From the NCBI GenBank assembly GCA_028285215.1, contig JANQPZ010000023.1, positions 1 to 34,644 of the forward strand: a DNA stretch of 34,644 nucleotides, given 5' to 3'. The stretch comes from Rhodovibrionaceae bacterium. Its GTDB lineage: Bacteria > Pseudomonadota > Alphaproteobacteria > Kiloniellales > DSM-21159. Position 1 is the first letter of the stretch, and every line of letters begins with the position of its first letter. Shown piece after piece: positions 1 to 7,540 of the stretch. Made by a program: the position numbers and the translations under genes. Under the pieces are notes generated by a model. That model did no database searches. It worked only from the letters and a program-made list of their open reading frames with translations, and had not been told where the DNA came from.

Positions 1-516
1 GCTGCGTCCCGCCTCGACCGCCTCGGTCGTGCGGGCCAGGTTGTCCTCGAGCGCTTCGATCTCTTCGGCTTCAATCCGCTCCGCCGCCAGTGAGGCGGCT
101 CCAGGCTCCGTCACCATCAGCACTTCCCAGAGCTCGCGGAAGGTAACCTGCTGCAGCACGAGCGCACGGCTGGCGCGCGACGACAGTTCGTCCTGGCGCG
201 GCACGGCGGCGAACAGGCGGCGACCGCCTTCCCGTCTCACCAGTCCGGTCTGTTCGAGCAGGCGCAAACCTTCGCGGGCTGTCGAGCGATTCACGCCGAG
301 CTGTCCGGCGAGCGCAGTCTCCGAAGGAAGCCGGTCTCCCGGCCGCAGCCGGCCGGATAGAATCTCTTCCTCAATGGTCTCGAAAACCACCCGGTAGGCC
401 GGCGCAACGTTCAGCTTGGCGAAGTGCGGTTCGCGAGCCTCGGAGTCTGCAGAGACCTCCGCAAGCTTGACTCCCGCGGCCTTTGCATTGCTGCGTCGAT
501 CCACTACGCGCCGCAC
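1..516 (-). CDS. GntR/FadR-family transcriptional regulator (C-terminus cut by the window edge)
   Basis: A one-component DNA-binding regulator of the GntR family, FadR (FCD) subgroup; such proteins usually repress acid or fatty-acid catabolism genes and release DNA on binding an acyl-CoA or organic acid. The N-terminal winged helix is clear: AYRVVFETIEEEILSGRLRPG, then LPSETALAGQLGVNRSTAREG, then LRLLEQTGLVRREGGRR. The start of the helical FCD effector domain follows (FRELWEVLMVTEPGAASLAAE). About 172 codons are present; the rest lies beyond position 1. There is no early in-frame ATG. GTG at 516 is chosen because GGAAGG lies about 8 nt before it; GTG at 504 or 537 is possible, and an in-frame stop at 625-627 limits extension. 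It follows the enoyl-CoA isomerase-like gene on the same strand and probably controls that cluster. Confidence 0.85.
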   Translation of the reverse strand, partial: MRRVVDRRSNAKAAGVKLAEVSADSEAREPHFAKLNVAPAYRVVFETIEEEILSGRLRPGDRLPSETALAGQLGVNRSTAREGLRLLEQTGLVRREGGRRLFAAVPRQDELSSRASRALVLQQVTFRELWEVLMVTEPGAASLAAERIEAEEIEALEDNLARTTEAVEAGRS

Positions 517-605
517 CCTACCCGCCTTCCCGGTCACCGACTGTTGCGCGATCCGCAGTCGCCGCGCTTCAACGCGCGCCAGACCGAAATCGCTTGTTCG
601 TTGGA

Positions 606-616
606 TTGTCGGACAA
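606..616. promoter_or_regulatory. Candidate operator for the GntR/FadR-type regulator
   Basis: TTGTCGGACAA is a perfect palindrome around a central G and fits the published FadR-subfamily pattern TNGTNNNACNA at every fixed position. It lies about 90 bp upstream of the proposed regulator start and downstream of the stop at 702, where an autoregulatory site would be expected. Eleven bases of it (TGTCGGACAAA) recur at 5973-5983 in front of the acyl-CoA synthetase. Binding by this regulator is inferred. Confidence 0.6.
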
Positions 617-701
617 AGGAATAGTCACGCATCTTGGCAGATCCGGTCAAGGCCAGGATACGCTGCAGCGCAGCAGGTTTCCCGATGGCGGACGAAAGCC
701 G

Positions 702-1490
702 CTACCGGCCGTGAAACTGCGGCCTGCGCTTCTCCACAAAGGCGGACACGCCTTCGCGAAAGTCCTCTCCGGCGGCGCCCTCGACAAAGGCGCGCCGCTC
801 CCGTTCGAGCTGATCGGGCAGCACATCTCCGATCGATGCGGCCAAGAGCGCCTTGAGTCGGCCGTAGGCGGCGGTAGGTCCGTTGGAGAGACGCTCCGCC
901 AGCGCCGCGGTCTCGGCCTGCAACCGTTCCGCCGGCACCACGCGGTTGATCAAGCCCCACTCCAAGGCCTGTTTGGCGCCGAAGCGGTCCGACAGCGCCG
1001 CCACCTCGAAGGCGCGTCGCAGACCGAGGATACGCGGCAGATGATAGGTCGAGCCGCCGTCGGGCGATGCCCCGATTGCGCTGTAGGCGAGCGTGAAGGT
1101 GGTGTCCTCCGCCGCAAGGGCGAGATCGGCGGCCAGAGCCAAACTCAGACCGGCCCCGGCGACCGCGCCATGCAGCTCGGCGATCACCGGCTTGGGCAGG
1201 CGGCGCAAACCCTCGATGGCCCGATGGAAGGGCGTGATGATCGCATCCGCAACTCCACCGGCGCGCTCGAGATCCTTGTAGAACGCGGTGATATCGCCGC
1301 CAGCCAGGAAGGCGCGTCCCGCACCGCGAAGGACGACGCAGCGCACCGCGTCGTCGGCCGCCTCCTCCACGGCAACCGCCAAAGCCTCGGCCAAAGCCAC
1401 GTCGATGGCGTTCAACACCTCGGGGCGGTTCAGGGTGATGGTGAGAGTCTTGCCTGCCCGTTCGGAAAGAACCACGTCGCCCACAGTCAA
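702..1490 (-). CDS. Enoyl-CoA hydratase/isomerase, PaaG-like
   Basis: Crotonase-fold enzyme, 262 residues, acting on an unsaturated acyl-CoA. The oxyanion-hole segments are FLAGGD (61-66) and HGAVAGAGLS (107-116). The two glutamates of classical enoyl-CoA hydratase are not present: the first position reads Ser116 (GAGLSLALA) and the second Tyr136 (LAYSAIG). Instead Asp144 in ASPDGG aligns with the catalytic Asp of PaaG-type isomerases (PDCGG or PDSGG). The length and the C-terminal REGVSAFVEKRRPQF also match PaaG. It is therefore more likely a double-bond isomerase than a hydratase, although automatic annotation would call it a hydratase. The ATG at 1490 follows a strong AAGGAGGAGG. It lies 61 bp after the acyl-CoA dehydrogenase in a minus-strand operon. 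The substrate is unknown. Confidence 0.88.
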   Translation of the reverse strand: MTVGDVVLSERAGKTLTITLNRPEVLNAIDVALAEALAVAVEEAADDAVRCVVLRGAGRAFLAGGDITAFYKDLERAGGVADAIITPFHRAIEGLRRLPKPVIAELHGAVAGAGLSLALAADLALAAEDTTFTLAYSAIGASPDGGSTYHLPRILGLRRAFEVAALSDRFGAKQALEWGLINRVVPAERLQAETAALAERLSNGPTAAYGRLKALLAASIGDVLPDQLERERRAFVEGAAGEDFREGVSAFVEKRRPQFHGR

Positions 1491-1551
1491 AACCTCCTCC
1501 TTCTCCCACTATCGCCTGCCGTGCCGATTGAGCAGCGCGCGGCAAAGCCGG

Positions 1552-3357
1552 TTAAAACCAAGTCGACCGCATGTCCAAGCAGGTTGCGTCCAGCCGTGCC
1601 AGAACGTCTGCCAGCGGCGCGACTCGCGGCAACTCGAAGCGAAAGACGTAGCGGCAGGTCTGGAGCTTGCCGCGGTAAAAGCCGGCCTTCGGCGTGTCCG
1701 GCGCGGCCTCCAGAGCCTCCAAGCTCACAAGAGCCTGCCACAGCCAGATCCAGGCCAAGGTCACCTGCCCGGCGAGCGCCATATAGAGACTCGCGTTGGC
1801 CAGATAGGCTCGCTCGCCGGCCTGCCGGGCCGCAGCGACCATCTGCGCGGTCGCACTCTCCCAAAGATCCAATGCGGCCACCAGCTGCGCCGCCTCCGCG
1901 GCCAGCTCGGGCTGTACGGCCGCCGCCTCGGCCGTGGCGCGCATTTCGGCAAGCAAGGTCTCGAGAGCAGCACCGTCCTGCTGCCGGACCTTGCGACCCA
2001 GCAGGTCGATGGCCTGGACGCCGTTGGTCCCCTCGTGAATCGGGTTCAGACGATTGTCGCGATAGAACTGCTCGACCGGATAGTCGCGGGTGTAGCCGTA
2101 GCCGCCGAGAACCTGGATCGAGAGGTCGTTGGCCTCCAGCGCCCGCTCGGAAATGTAGGCCTTGTAGATCGGCGTGATGATCTCGAGCAGCAGGTTCGCC
2201 CGCTCGCGGCGATGGGGTTGCGGATCGACCGCTCGGCGGTCGACCAGCAGCGCCGCGTAGAGTCCCAGGGCGAGGCCGCCTTCGCCAACCGCTTTCTGCA
2301 CCAAAAGCATCCGCCGCACGTCGGCATGTTCGATCAGTCGGACTTGAGGGGCAGCCGGATCCTTGTCGTCCGGGTGACGGCCCTGAGATCGCTCGCGGGC
2401 ATACTGCAAGGCATAGAGATAGCCGGTTGCCGCCAGAGCGGCGGCGCCCATGCCGACGCCGATCCTCGCCTCGTTCATCATGTGGAACATGTATGCGAGG
2501 CCCTTGCCTTCCTGACCGATCAGTTCGCCGACGCAACCGCCGCCTTCGCCGATCGACAGAACGGTGTTGGTGGTGCCGCGATATCCCATCTTGTGGTTCA
2601 GGCCGGCGACGGTCACGTCGTTCGAATCGCCGATACGGCCGTCTGCCTCAACTGTGTCGCGCGGTACCACGAACAAAGACAGGCCCTTCACACCCGCCGG
2701 GCCGCCGCGAACCCGTGCCAGCATCAGATTGACGATGGTCTCCGAAAGATCGTGAGCGGCCCCTGAAATCCACATCTTGCTGCCGGTCAACCTGTAGCGC
2801 CCGTCCCCGAGCGGCTCCGCCGTCGTTCCAATATCGCCCAGAGACGAACCGGCCTGCGGCTCGGACAGCGCCATGGTGCCGAAGAAGCGGCCTTCCAGCA
2901 TCGGCTGGAGATAGCGCCGCTTCTGGTCTTCCGATGCGAAAGACTGCAGCAGGTTGGCCGCAGCGATCGTCAGAAAAGGATAGGCGACGGTCGAGATGTT
3001 GGCCGCCTGAAACCAGGCAAAGCAAGCTTGGGCCACCACCCAGGGCAACTGCATGCCGCCCTGTGCATAGTCGAAGTTGGCCGAGGTGAAACCGGCCGCG
3101 TTGAAAGCGTCGAGCGCCGACTTGATCTCGGGGATCATCTCGACCCGCCCGTCGCGAAGATGCGGCTCCTGCAGGTCGCTCTTGCGGTTGTGCGGTCGGA
3201 AGCGATCCTCGGCGATCTGCCGTGCCGTCTCCAAAGCTGCATCGAAGGTGTCGCGCCCGTGGTCCGCAAAGCGCGGCTGCCTTGTAAGCGCCTCGACATC
3301 GAGCATCTCGTAAAGCAGAAAGCTCATATCGCGGGAATCCAGAATCTGCTCGGTCAT
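1552..3357 (-). CDS. Acyl-CoA dehydrogenase of the large DmdC-like type
   Basis: FAD-dependent flavoenzyme that oxidises an acyl-CoA to a 2-enoyl-CoA and passes electrons to ETF. At 601 residues it is longer than standard acyl-CoA dehydrogenases (about 380). It has the added N-terminal helical segment (about 3-35) and a C-terminal helical domain (about 475-595) typical of the group that includes DmdC (3-methylmercaptopropionyl-CoA dehydrogenase). The acyl/FAD-binding segment is GTMALSEPQAGSSLG (160-174). The catalytic base is Glu442 in NPIHEGTNGVQAIDLLGRK. Family relatives act on methylthio-propionyl, medium- or long-chain acyl-CoAs, so calling it DmdC would overreach. Its ATG lies only 4 bp after the SDR stop, which implies co-transcription. 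Confidence 0.93.
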   Translation of the reverse strand: MTEQILDSRDMSFLLYEMLDVEALTRQPRFADHGRDTFDAALETARQIAEDRFRPHNRKSDLQEPHLRDGRVEMIPEIKSALDAFNAAGFTSANFDYAQGGMQLPWVVAQACFAWFQAANISTVAYPFLTIAAANLLQSFASEDQKRRYLQPMLEGRFFGTMALSEPQAGSSLGDIGTTAEPLGDGRYRLTGSKMWISGAAHDLSETIVNLMLARVRGGPAGVKGLSLFVVPRDTVEADGRIGDSNDVTVAGLNHKMGYRGTTNTVLSIGEGGGCVGELIGQEGKGLAYMFHMMNEARIGVGMGAAALAATGYLYALQYARERSQGRHPDDKDPAAPQVRLIEHADVRRMLLVQKAVGEGGLALGLYAALLVDRRAVDPQPHRRERANLLLEIITPIYKAYISERALEANDLSIQVLGGYGYTRDYPVEQFYRDNRLNPIHEGTNGVQAIDLLGRKVRQQDGAALETLLAEMRATAEAAAVQPELAAEAAQLVAALDLWESATAQMVAAARQAGERAYLANASLYMALAGQVTLAWIWLWQALVSLEALEAAPDTPKAGFYRGKLQTCRYVFRFELPRVAPLADVLARLDATCLDMRSTWF

Positions 3358-3361
3358 GGTC

Positions 3362-4120
3362 TCACCGCACCAGAAAGCCGCCGTCGACCGTGACGGTGCT
3401 GCCGGTCATGTAGCGCGAGGCATCAGACGTCAGCAGCAGCAACGCGCCGTCCAGCTCTTCCGGCTGACCGATCCGTCTTACGGGAAGCGTTTTCTCCAGG
3501 CGCCGTCCAGCCTCGGACTGGAAGAAGCTCCGGTTGATATCCGTCTCAATGTACCCCGGCGCGATGGCGTTGACGCGCACGCCGCTGCGCGCGAGTTCAT
3601 GCGCCATGGCGCGGGTAAGCTGCAGCAGTCCGCCCTTCGAGGCGCTGTAGGGCGACAGAGAGCCGACGACGTCGACGCCGAGGACGGAGGCCACGTTGAC
3701 GATGTTGCCGTGGCCGCGCTCCACCATTCGTCTCGCCACCTCTCGAGCCACCAGAAAGGCGCCGCGCAGGTTGGTGCCGACCACCTTGTCCCAGTCTTCG
3801 TCGCCTTGTTCGAGAAACGGCTTGCTGATGGCGACGCCGGCGTTATTGACCAGAATATCGAGCGGTCCCAAGGCCGCTTCGCAGTCGGCGATCGCGCGCG
3901 AGACGGCGCTTGCATCGGTGACGTCGAGCGCGACCGCATGGCTGCGCCCGCCGCTTGCCCGCAAATCAACGGCCAGCCCGGCGATCTTATCGCTTTGCCG
4001 GGCGGCCAGGCAGACGGAGGCGCCGCGCGCCGCAAGAACCTGAGCGAAGCGCTTTCCCAAACCTTGCGAGGCACCGGTTACGAGCGCGACGCGGCCCGTC
4101 AAGTCGAAGAGGTCGGCCAT
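3362..4120 (-). CDS. SDR-family NAD(P)-dependent oxidoreductase
   Basis: Classical short-chain dehydrogenase/reductase, 252 residues with a Rossmann fold. Motifs are the nucleotide-binding TGASQGLG (15-22), NNAG (92-95), and the catalytic Ser145 (NVASVLG), Tyr158 and Lys162 (YSASKGG). The C-terminal TGSTVTVDGGF is standard. It probably oxidises a hydroxyacyl-CoA or alcohol intermediate (or reduces the ketone) in the pathway encoded around it. The family alone does not reveal the substrate. It lies 33 bp after the acyl-CoA synthetase and 4 bp before the acyl-CoA dehydrogenase. AAAGGGAG stands upstream of the ATG. Confidence 0.92.
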   Translation of the reverse strand: MADLFDLTGRVALVTGASQGLGKRFAQVLAARGASVCLAARQSDKIAGLAVDLRASGGRSHAVALDVTDASAVSRAIADCEAALGPLDILVNNAGVAISKPFLEQGDEDWDKVVGTNLRGAFLVAREVARRMVERGHGNIVNVASVLGVDVVGSLSPYSASKGGLLQLTRAMAHELARSGVRVNAIAPGYIETDINRSFFQSEAGRRLEKTLPVRRIGQPEELDGALLLLTSDASRYMTGSTVTVDGGFLVR

Positions 4121-4153
4121 GCGCCTAAGACGCTCCCTTTCTTGGCAAGAGGG

Positions 4154-5800
4154 TTACGGCCGAGCGGAGAGATCGGCGCGCAGGACGTGCTTCTGGACCT
4201 TGCCGGTCGAGGTCTTCGGCAGCTCGCGGAAGATCACCTGCTTCGGCGCCTTGAAGTGCGCGAGTTGGTCGCGACACCAGGCAATGAGATCCGCCTCCAC
4301 CGTCGGCTCAGCGCCCGGCTTCAGCGTCACGAAGGCGCAGGGAACCTCGCCCCAGGTCTCGTCCGCCTTGGCGACGACCGCCGCCTCCAGCACCGCCGGA
4401 TGGCGATAGAGCGCTCCTTCGACTTCCAGGCTGGAGATGTTCTCGCCGCCACTGATGATGATATCCTTCGACCGATCGCGGATCTCGACGTAGCCGTCGG
4501 CATGCAGAACGGCCAGGTCGCCGGAGTGGAACCAGCCGCCGGCGAACGCGGCTTGCGTGGCGCTGGGATTCTTCAGATAGCCCTTCATCACCGAACTGCC
4601 GCGGATCATCACTTCGCCCAACGTCTCGCCATCGGCCGGAACCGGCGCAAGCGTTGTCGGGTCGAGAACCGTCATCTCTTCGCAGGCCAGCGTCGGCACG
4701 CCCTGCCGCGCCTTCTTGCGTGCACGCTCCTCCAGCGGCAGCGCCTGCCAGTCCGCATGCCAGTCGCAGGCGCCGCACGGCCCATAGGTCTCGGTCAGGC
4801 CGTAACCGTGCAGAACGTTGAAGCCCAGCGCCTCGATGCGTTCCAGCAGCGAAGCCGGCGGCGCGGCCCCGCCGACGGTGTACTCGACCGTGTGGGTACT
4901 GCGTCGCGCCACGCCGTCCGCTGCGTTGATCAGCATATTGAGCACGATCGGGGCGCCCGACATGTGCGTGACCTTATGCGCGTCGATCAGACGGAAGATC
5001 TCCGCAGGATCCGGCTTGCGCAGGCAGACGTGGGTCCCCGAAAGCGCCGTGATCGCCCAGGTGTTGCACCAGCCGTTGCAGTGGAACATCGGCAGGGTCC
5101 AGAGATAGACCGGCAAGGGCGAGAAGCAGAAAGTCAGATGGTTCGCCATCGCCGTCAGGTAGGCGCCGCGGTGATGGTACACGACGCCTTTGGGATTCCC
5201 GGTCGTGCCGCTGGTGTAATTGAGAGCGATGGCATCCCATTCGTCGGCCACGCCTGGCCAGGCGAAGTTCGGATCGGCAGCCGCCATCAGCGCGTCGTAA
5301 CTGTGCTGGCCGATCGCTTCCGCCGGCCCGAAGACAGCATCTTCGATGTCGATGACGATCGGCCGTCGCGACGACCGGCTCAAGGCACTGCGGGCCAGGG
5401 GGGCCAGTTCGGGATCGACCAGCAGCACTTTGGTCTCGGCGTGTTCCAGAATAAAGCCGATGGCCGCCGCGTCCAGCCGCGTGTTGAGCGCGTTGAGCAC
5501 CGCGCCCAGCATGGGAACGGCATAATGCGCCTCCAGCACCGGCGGCGAGTTCGGGGCGAGTATCGTTACCGTGTCGCCCCGCCCGATTCCCAATTGCGCC
5601 AGAGCGTGGGCCAGCCGCACGCAGCGATCGCGAAACTCTGCGTAGCTCCAACGCTGTGACCCGTGCACGACGGCGGTCTGATCCGGATAGACCCGCGCGG
5701 CCCGCGTGAGGAAGGACAGCGGCGTAAGCGGTCGATGATTGGCGGCACAGGGGTCAAGATCGAGGTCGTAGAGTCCGACAGCTGACATGAGTCGTCGCAT
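4154..5800 (-). CDS. Acyl-CoA synthetase (AMP-forming)
   Basis: ANL-superfamily ligase that activates a carboxylic acid with ATP and CoA through an acyl-adenylate. Motifs in order: P-loop YTSGTTGNPKG (195-205), HGYGLTETYG (331-340), GWFHSGDLA (422-430), the hinge RDRSKDIIISGGENIS (441-456), and Lys534 in PKTSTGKVQK. It resembles the medium/short-chain fatty-acid CoA ligase group. The ATG at 5800 sits very close to GGAGGGAGG; the ATG at 5788 (residue 5) gives better spacing and a more family-like start (MSAVGLYDLDLD), so the true start may be there. First gene of the minus-strand acyl-CoA operon, divergent from the Liv-type transporter. Free-acid import and activation would feed the dehydrogenase and isomerase downstream. 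Confidence 0.93.
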   Translation of the reverse strand: MRRLMSAVGLYDLDLDPCAANHRPLTPLSFLTRAARVYPDQTAVVHGSQRWSYAEFRDRCVRLAHALAQLGIGRGDTVTILAPNSPPVLEAHYAVPMLGAVLNALNTRLDAAAIGFILEHAETKVLLVDPELAPLARSALSRSSRRPIVIDIEDAVFGPAEAIGQHSYDALMAAADPNFAWPGVADEWDAIALNYTSGTTGNPKGVVYHHRGAYLTAMANHLTFCFSPLPVYLWTLPMFHCNGWCNTWAITALSGTHVCLRKPDPAEIFRLIDAHKVTHMSGAPIVLNMLINAADGVARRSTHTVEYTVGGAAPPASLLERIEALGFNVLHGYGLTETYGPCGACDWHADWQALPLEERARKKARQGVPTLACEEMTVLDPTTLAPVPADGETLGEVMIRGSSVMKGYLKNPSATQAAFAGGWFHSGDLAVLHADGYVEIRDRSKDIIISGGENISSLEVEGALYRHPAVLEAAVVAKADETWGEVPCAFVTLKPGAEPTVEADLIAWCRDQLAHFKAPKQVIFRELPKTSTGKVQKHVLRADLSARP

Positions 5801-5964
5801 CCTCCCTCCGGTGCCGCTTTTTTCGCTGCTGCCGGTACTTTGACGGCGGTCGACTGACCTTCCCCTCGAATGGTCGGCACGACGTTCGTCCGGTTATGGC
5901 CTGTGGCAGGTTGATCCCGCCTGACGCTGAAGTGTGCCAGCAGATTCAGTCGGCTTCAACGTAA

Positions 5965-5983
5965 TGTCCGTCTGTCGGACAAA
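5965..5983. promoter_or_regulatory. Candidate operator in the divergent promoter region
   Basis: TGTCCG and CGGACA form 6-bp inverted arms separated by TCTGT. Within it, TGTCGGACAAA (5973-5983) is identical to the sequence at 607-617 upstream of the GntR/FadR-type regulator and is a near match to TNGTNNNACNA (the first T is C). It lies about 165-180 bp upstream of the acyl-CoA synthetase. Inferred to be the site by which that regulator controls this operon and perhaps the transporter. Confidence 0.55.
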
Positions 5984-6050
5984 TAAGCGAAGTGCGGGGG
6001 TGGCAAAGGCGGCGTGACAGTACGCTTTCGGTCAGAGGCCTCCGGAGTCC

Positions 6051-6067
6051 CGATGCGGTCCGCATCG
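6051..6067. repeat. 17-bp perfect palindrome
   Basis: CGATGCGG T CCGCATCG: 8-bp arms around one base. It could be a dimeric-regulator site or, in RNA, a 7-bp hairpin with a 3-nt loop. It differs from the FadR-like operator nearby, so if functional it would bind another factor. Function unknown. Confidence 0.4.
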
Positions 6068-6471
6068 TTCCGGCGGCGCAGGACAATGTTGATTCCGGTC
6101 GAAAGGACTGCTGCGCCGTCGACGCGCTCACCACCTCGTCATGCGCGGAGGCCGGCAAGCAGCCGCACCGCGATGCCAAGTCCGCCCCAAAGACAGAGCG
6201 GTCGTGACCGGTTGCCGAAGGGCCTTCGTGCCGGGCTTGCGTTTGGGGCGGTTCGCCGCAGCGCCTCCCGGTTGGCGCTCGGCCGAACCACGCCCGAGCG
6301 AGAGATCGATCGCTTTCGTATGTGCCTCGACAAGCCGCTCAGCCGCTGGCACCCTACGCCACCTGACATTGCAGAATAGCATTCCACGATCGTTGGCGAA
6401 CGGCGCAACTGACTCATCGAGACACCCCGCAACGACCAGAAGGGTGCAGGTGAAATCGTAGGGAGGACAAC

Positions 6472-6696
6472 GTGTCTGAAAGCGATCCGGCCAATGACCG
6501 CCGGGAGAGCCTATCCGCGCGTCTCGGCTCGGGGTTTTGGACCAGCCCGACCGGCCAGGCGAAAGAGCGCGGCGCGTCCGCTCCCTTATCGGCGGCTCCC
6601 TTATCGAGGGTTCCCTCATCGGGGGCTCCGGGCCTTTCCGAAAAGCATCTGACTCTCTTCCTCCCTCAGCAGGAGCCATCGCTTCGTGGCGTCTGA
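6472..6696 (+). CDS. Possible small leader protein upstream of the transporter operon
   Basis: A 74-codon frame with a GTG start preceded by a good ribosome binding site (AGGGAGG, 5 nt spacing). It ends 11 nt inside the first ABC ATPase gene, so translational coupling is possible. The product is rich in Ser, Pro, Ala and Leu, has no membrane segment or recognisable domain, and includes an APLS-like 5-residue repeat from the DNA repeat at 6581-6625. The strong Shine-Dalgarno favours translation; the low-complexity product argues against a folded protein. It could be a regulatory leader ORF or chance. Confidence 0.33.
   Translation: MSESDPANDRRESLSARLGSGFWTSPTGQAKERGASAPLSAAPLSRVPSSGAPGLSEKHLTLFLPQQEPSLRGV
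6581..6625 (+). repeat. 15-bp tandem repeat, three copies
   Basis: CTCCCTTATCGGCGG, CTCCCTTATCGAGGG and TTCCCTCATCGGGGG follow head to tail just upstream of the first ABC transporter gene, inside the possible leader ORF. Copies 1 and 2 are near-identical and copy 3 is diverged. This may be replication slippage or a repeated protein or RNA binding site. Confidence 0.6.
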
Positions 6697-7540
6697 GCTA
6701 TCTCATGGTAAGCCGGCCTTGTCGGTCGAGCGGATCACGCTCACCTTCGGCGGCCTGCGGGCGCTCAACGAAGTCAGCTTCGACGTTGTCGAAGGCAGTG
6801 TCACCTCGGTGATCGGCCCCAACGGCGCCGGCAAGACCTCTCTGTTCAACGCGGTGTCCGGCTTCTACAAGCCATCCGGCGGATCGGTACGGCTGTTTGG
6901 CGAGACCATCGACCGGGTGCCGGCACCAGAGCGCGCGCGCCTCGGGCTTGCACGCACGTTCCAGAACATCGCCTTGTTCCGCGGCATGACCGTGCTGGAC
7001 AACATCAAGCTTGGCCGACATGCCCATATGAGCACGGGGCTGCTCGACGCTCTGTGGTACTTCGGCCGTGCCCGGCGCGAAGAACTGGAACTGCGGGCGG
7101 AGATCGAGCGTCGGATCATCGACTTCCTGGAGATCGATCACATCCGAAACGCAGCGGTCGCGGCGCTGCCCTACGGCCTGCAGAAGCGGGTCGAATTAGC
7201 CCGCGCCCTGGCGATGCGCCCGCGAGTCCTGATGCTCGACGAACCGGTTGCCGGCATGAACCGGGAAGAGACCGAGGACATGGCCCGCTTCATCCTCGAC
7301 GTTAAGGAGGAGTGGGGCGTCACCATCCTGATGGTCGAGCACGACATGGGCATGGTCATGGACATCTCCGACCATGTCGTGGTGCTCAACTTCGGCGAAG
7401 TGATCGCCGATGGGAGCCCGCGCGCGGTCGCAGCCAACCCCCGGGTGATCGAGGCCTATCTGGGCGCCGGCGACGTCGGCGATCTGCGCCGTCGCCTGCA
7501 GGCCGGCAAAGGGCCGACAACGGGCGGGAAGGCGGCGTGA
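6686..7540 (+). CDS. Liv-type ABC transporter ATP-binding protein (LivG-like)
   Basis: Cytoplasmic ATPase of a branched-chain-amino-acid-type (HAAT) importer, 284 residues. Walker A GPNGAGKT (44-51), Q-loop Gln93, signature LPYGLQKR (161-168), Walker B VLMLDEP (181-187) and switch His219 are all present. The start is GTG at 6686, 10 nt after AGGAG; an in-frame stop at 6650-6652 excludes a longer form. The stop overlaps the first permease start (TGATG). The presence of two CoA ligases around the operon suggests the substrate is a carboxylic acid rather than leucine; this is inference. Confidence 0.93.
   Translation: MASELSHGKPALSVERITLTFGGLRALNEVSFDVVEGSVTSVIGPNGAGKTSLFNAVSGFYKPSGGSVRLFGETIDRVPAPERARLGLARTFQNIALFRGMTVLDNIKLGRHAHMSTGLLDALWYFGRARREELELRAEIERRIIDFLEIDHIRNAAVAALPYGLQKRVELARALAMRPRVLMLDEPVAGMNREETEDMARFILDVKEEWGVTILMVEHDMGMVMDISDHVVVLNFGEVIADGSPRAVAANPRVIEAYLGAGDVGDLRRRLQAGKGPTTGGKAA

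Larger units (their letters stand above)
5801..6471. other. Divergent intergenic region between the catabolic operon and the transporter operon
   Basis: No convincing gene is seen here. Short open frames exist on both strands, but they are arginine-rich, lack ribosome binding sites and resemble no family. The stretch should hold the promoters for both operons. It contains the candidate operator at 5965-5983 and a 17-bp palindrome at 6051-6067. No confident -35/-10 pair could be picked. Confidence 0.6.

Noticed and set aside
1552..3357. Naming the acyl-CoA dehydrogenase DmdC and proposing DMSP breakdown
   Set aside because: The family is broad, and no DmdA, DmdB or DmdD signature is found in the window; context does not single out methylthio substrates.
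6128..6679. Minus-strand open frame of 183 codons in the intergenic region
   Set aside because: Arg/Pro-rich, no ribosome binding site, no family; it crosses the candidate leader region of the transporter operon.
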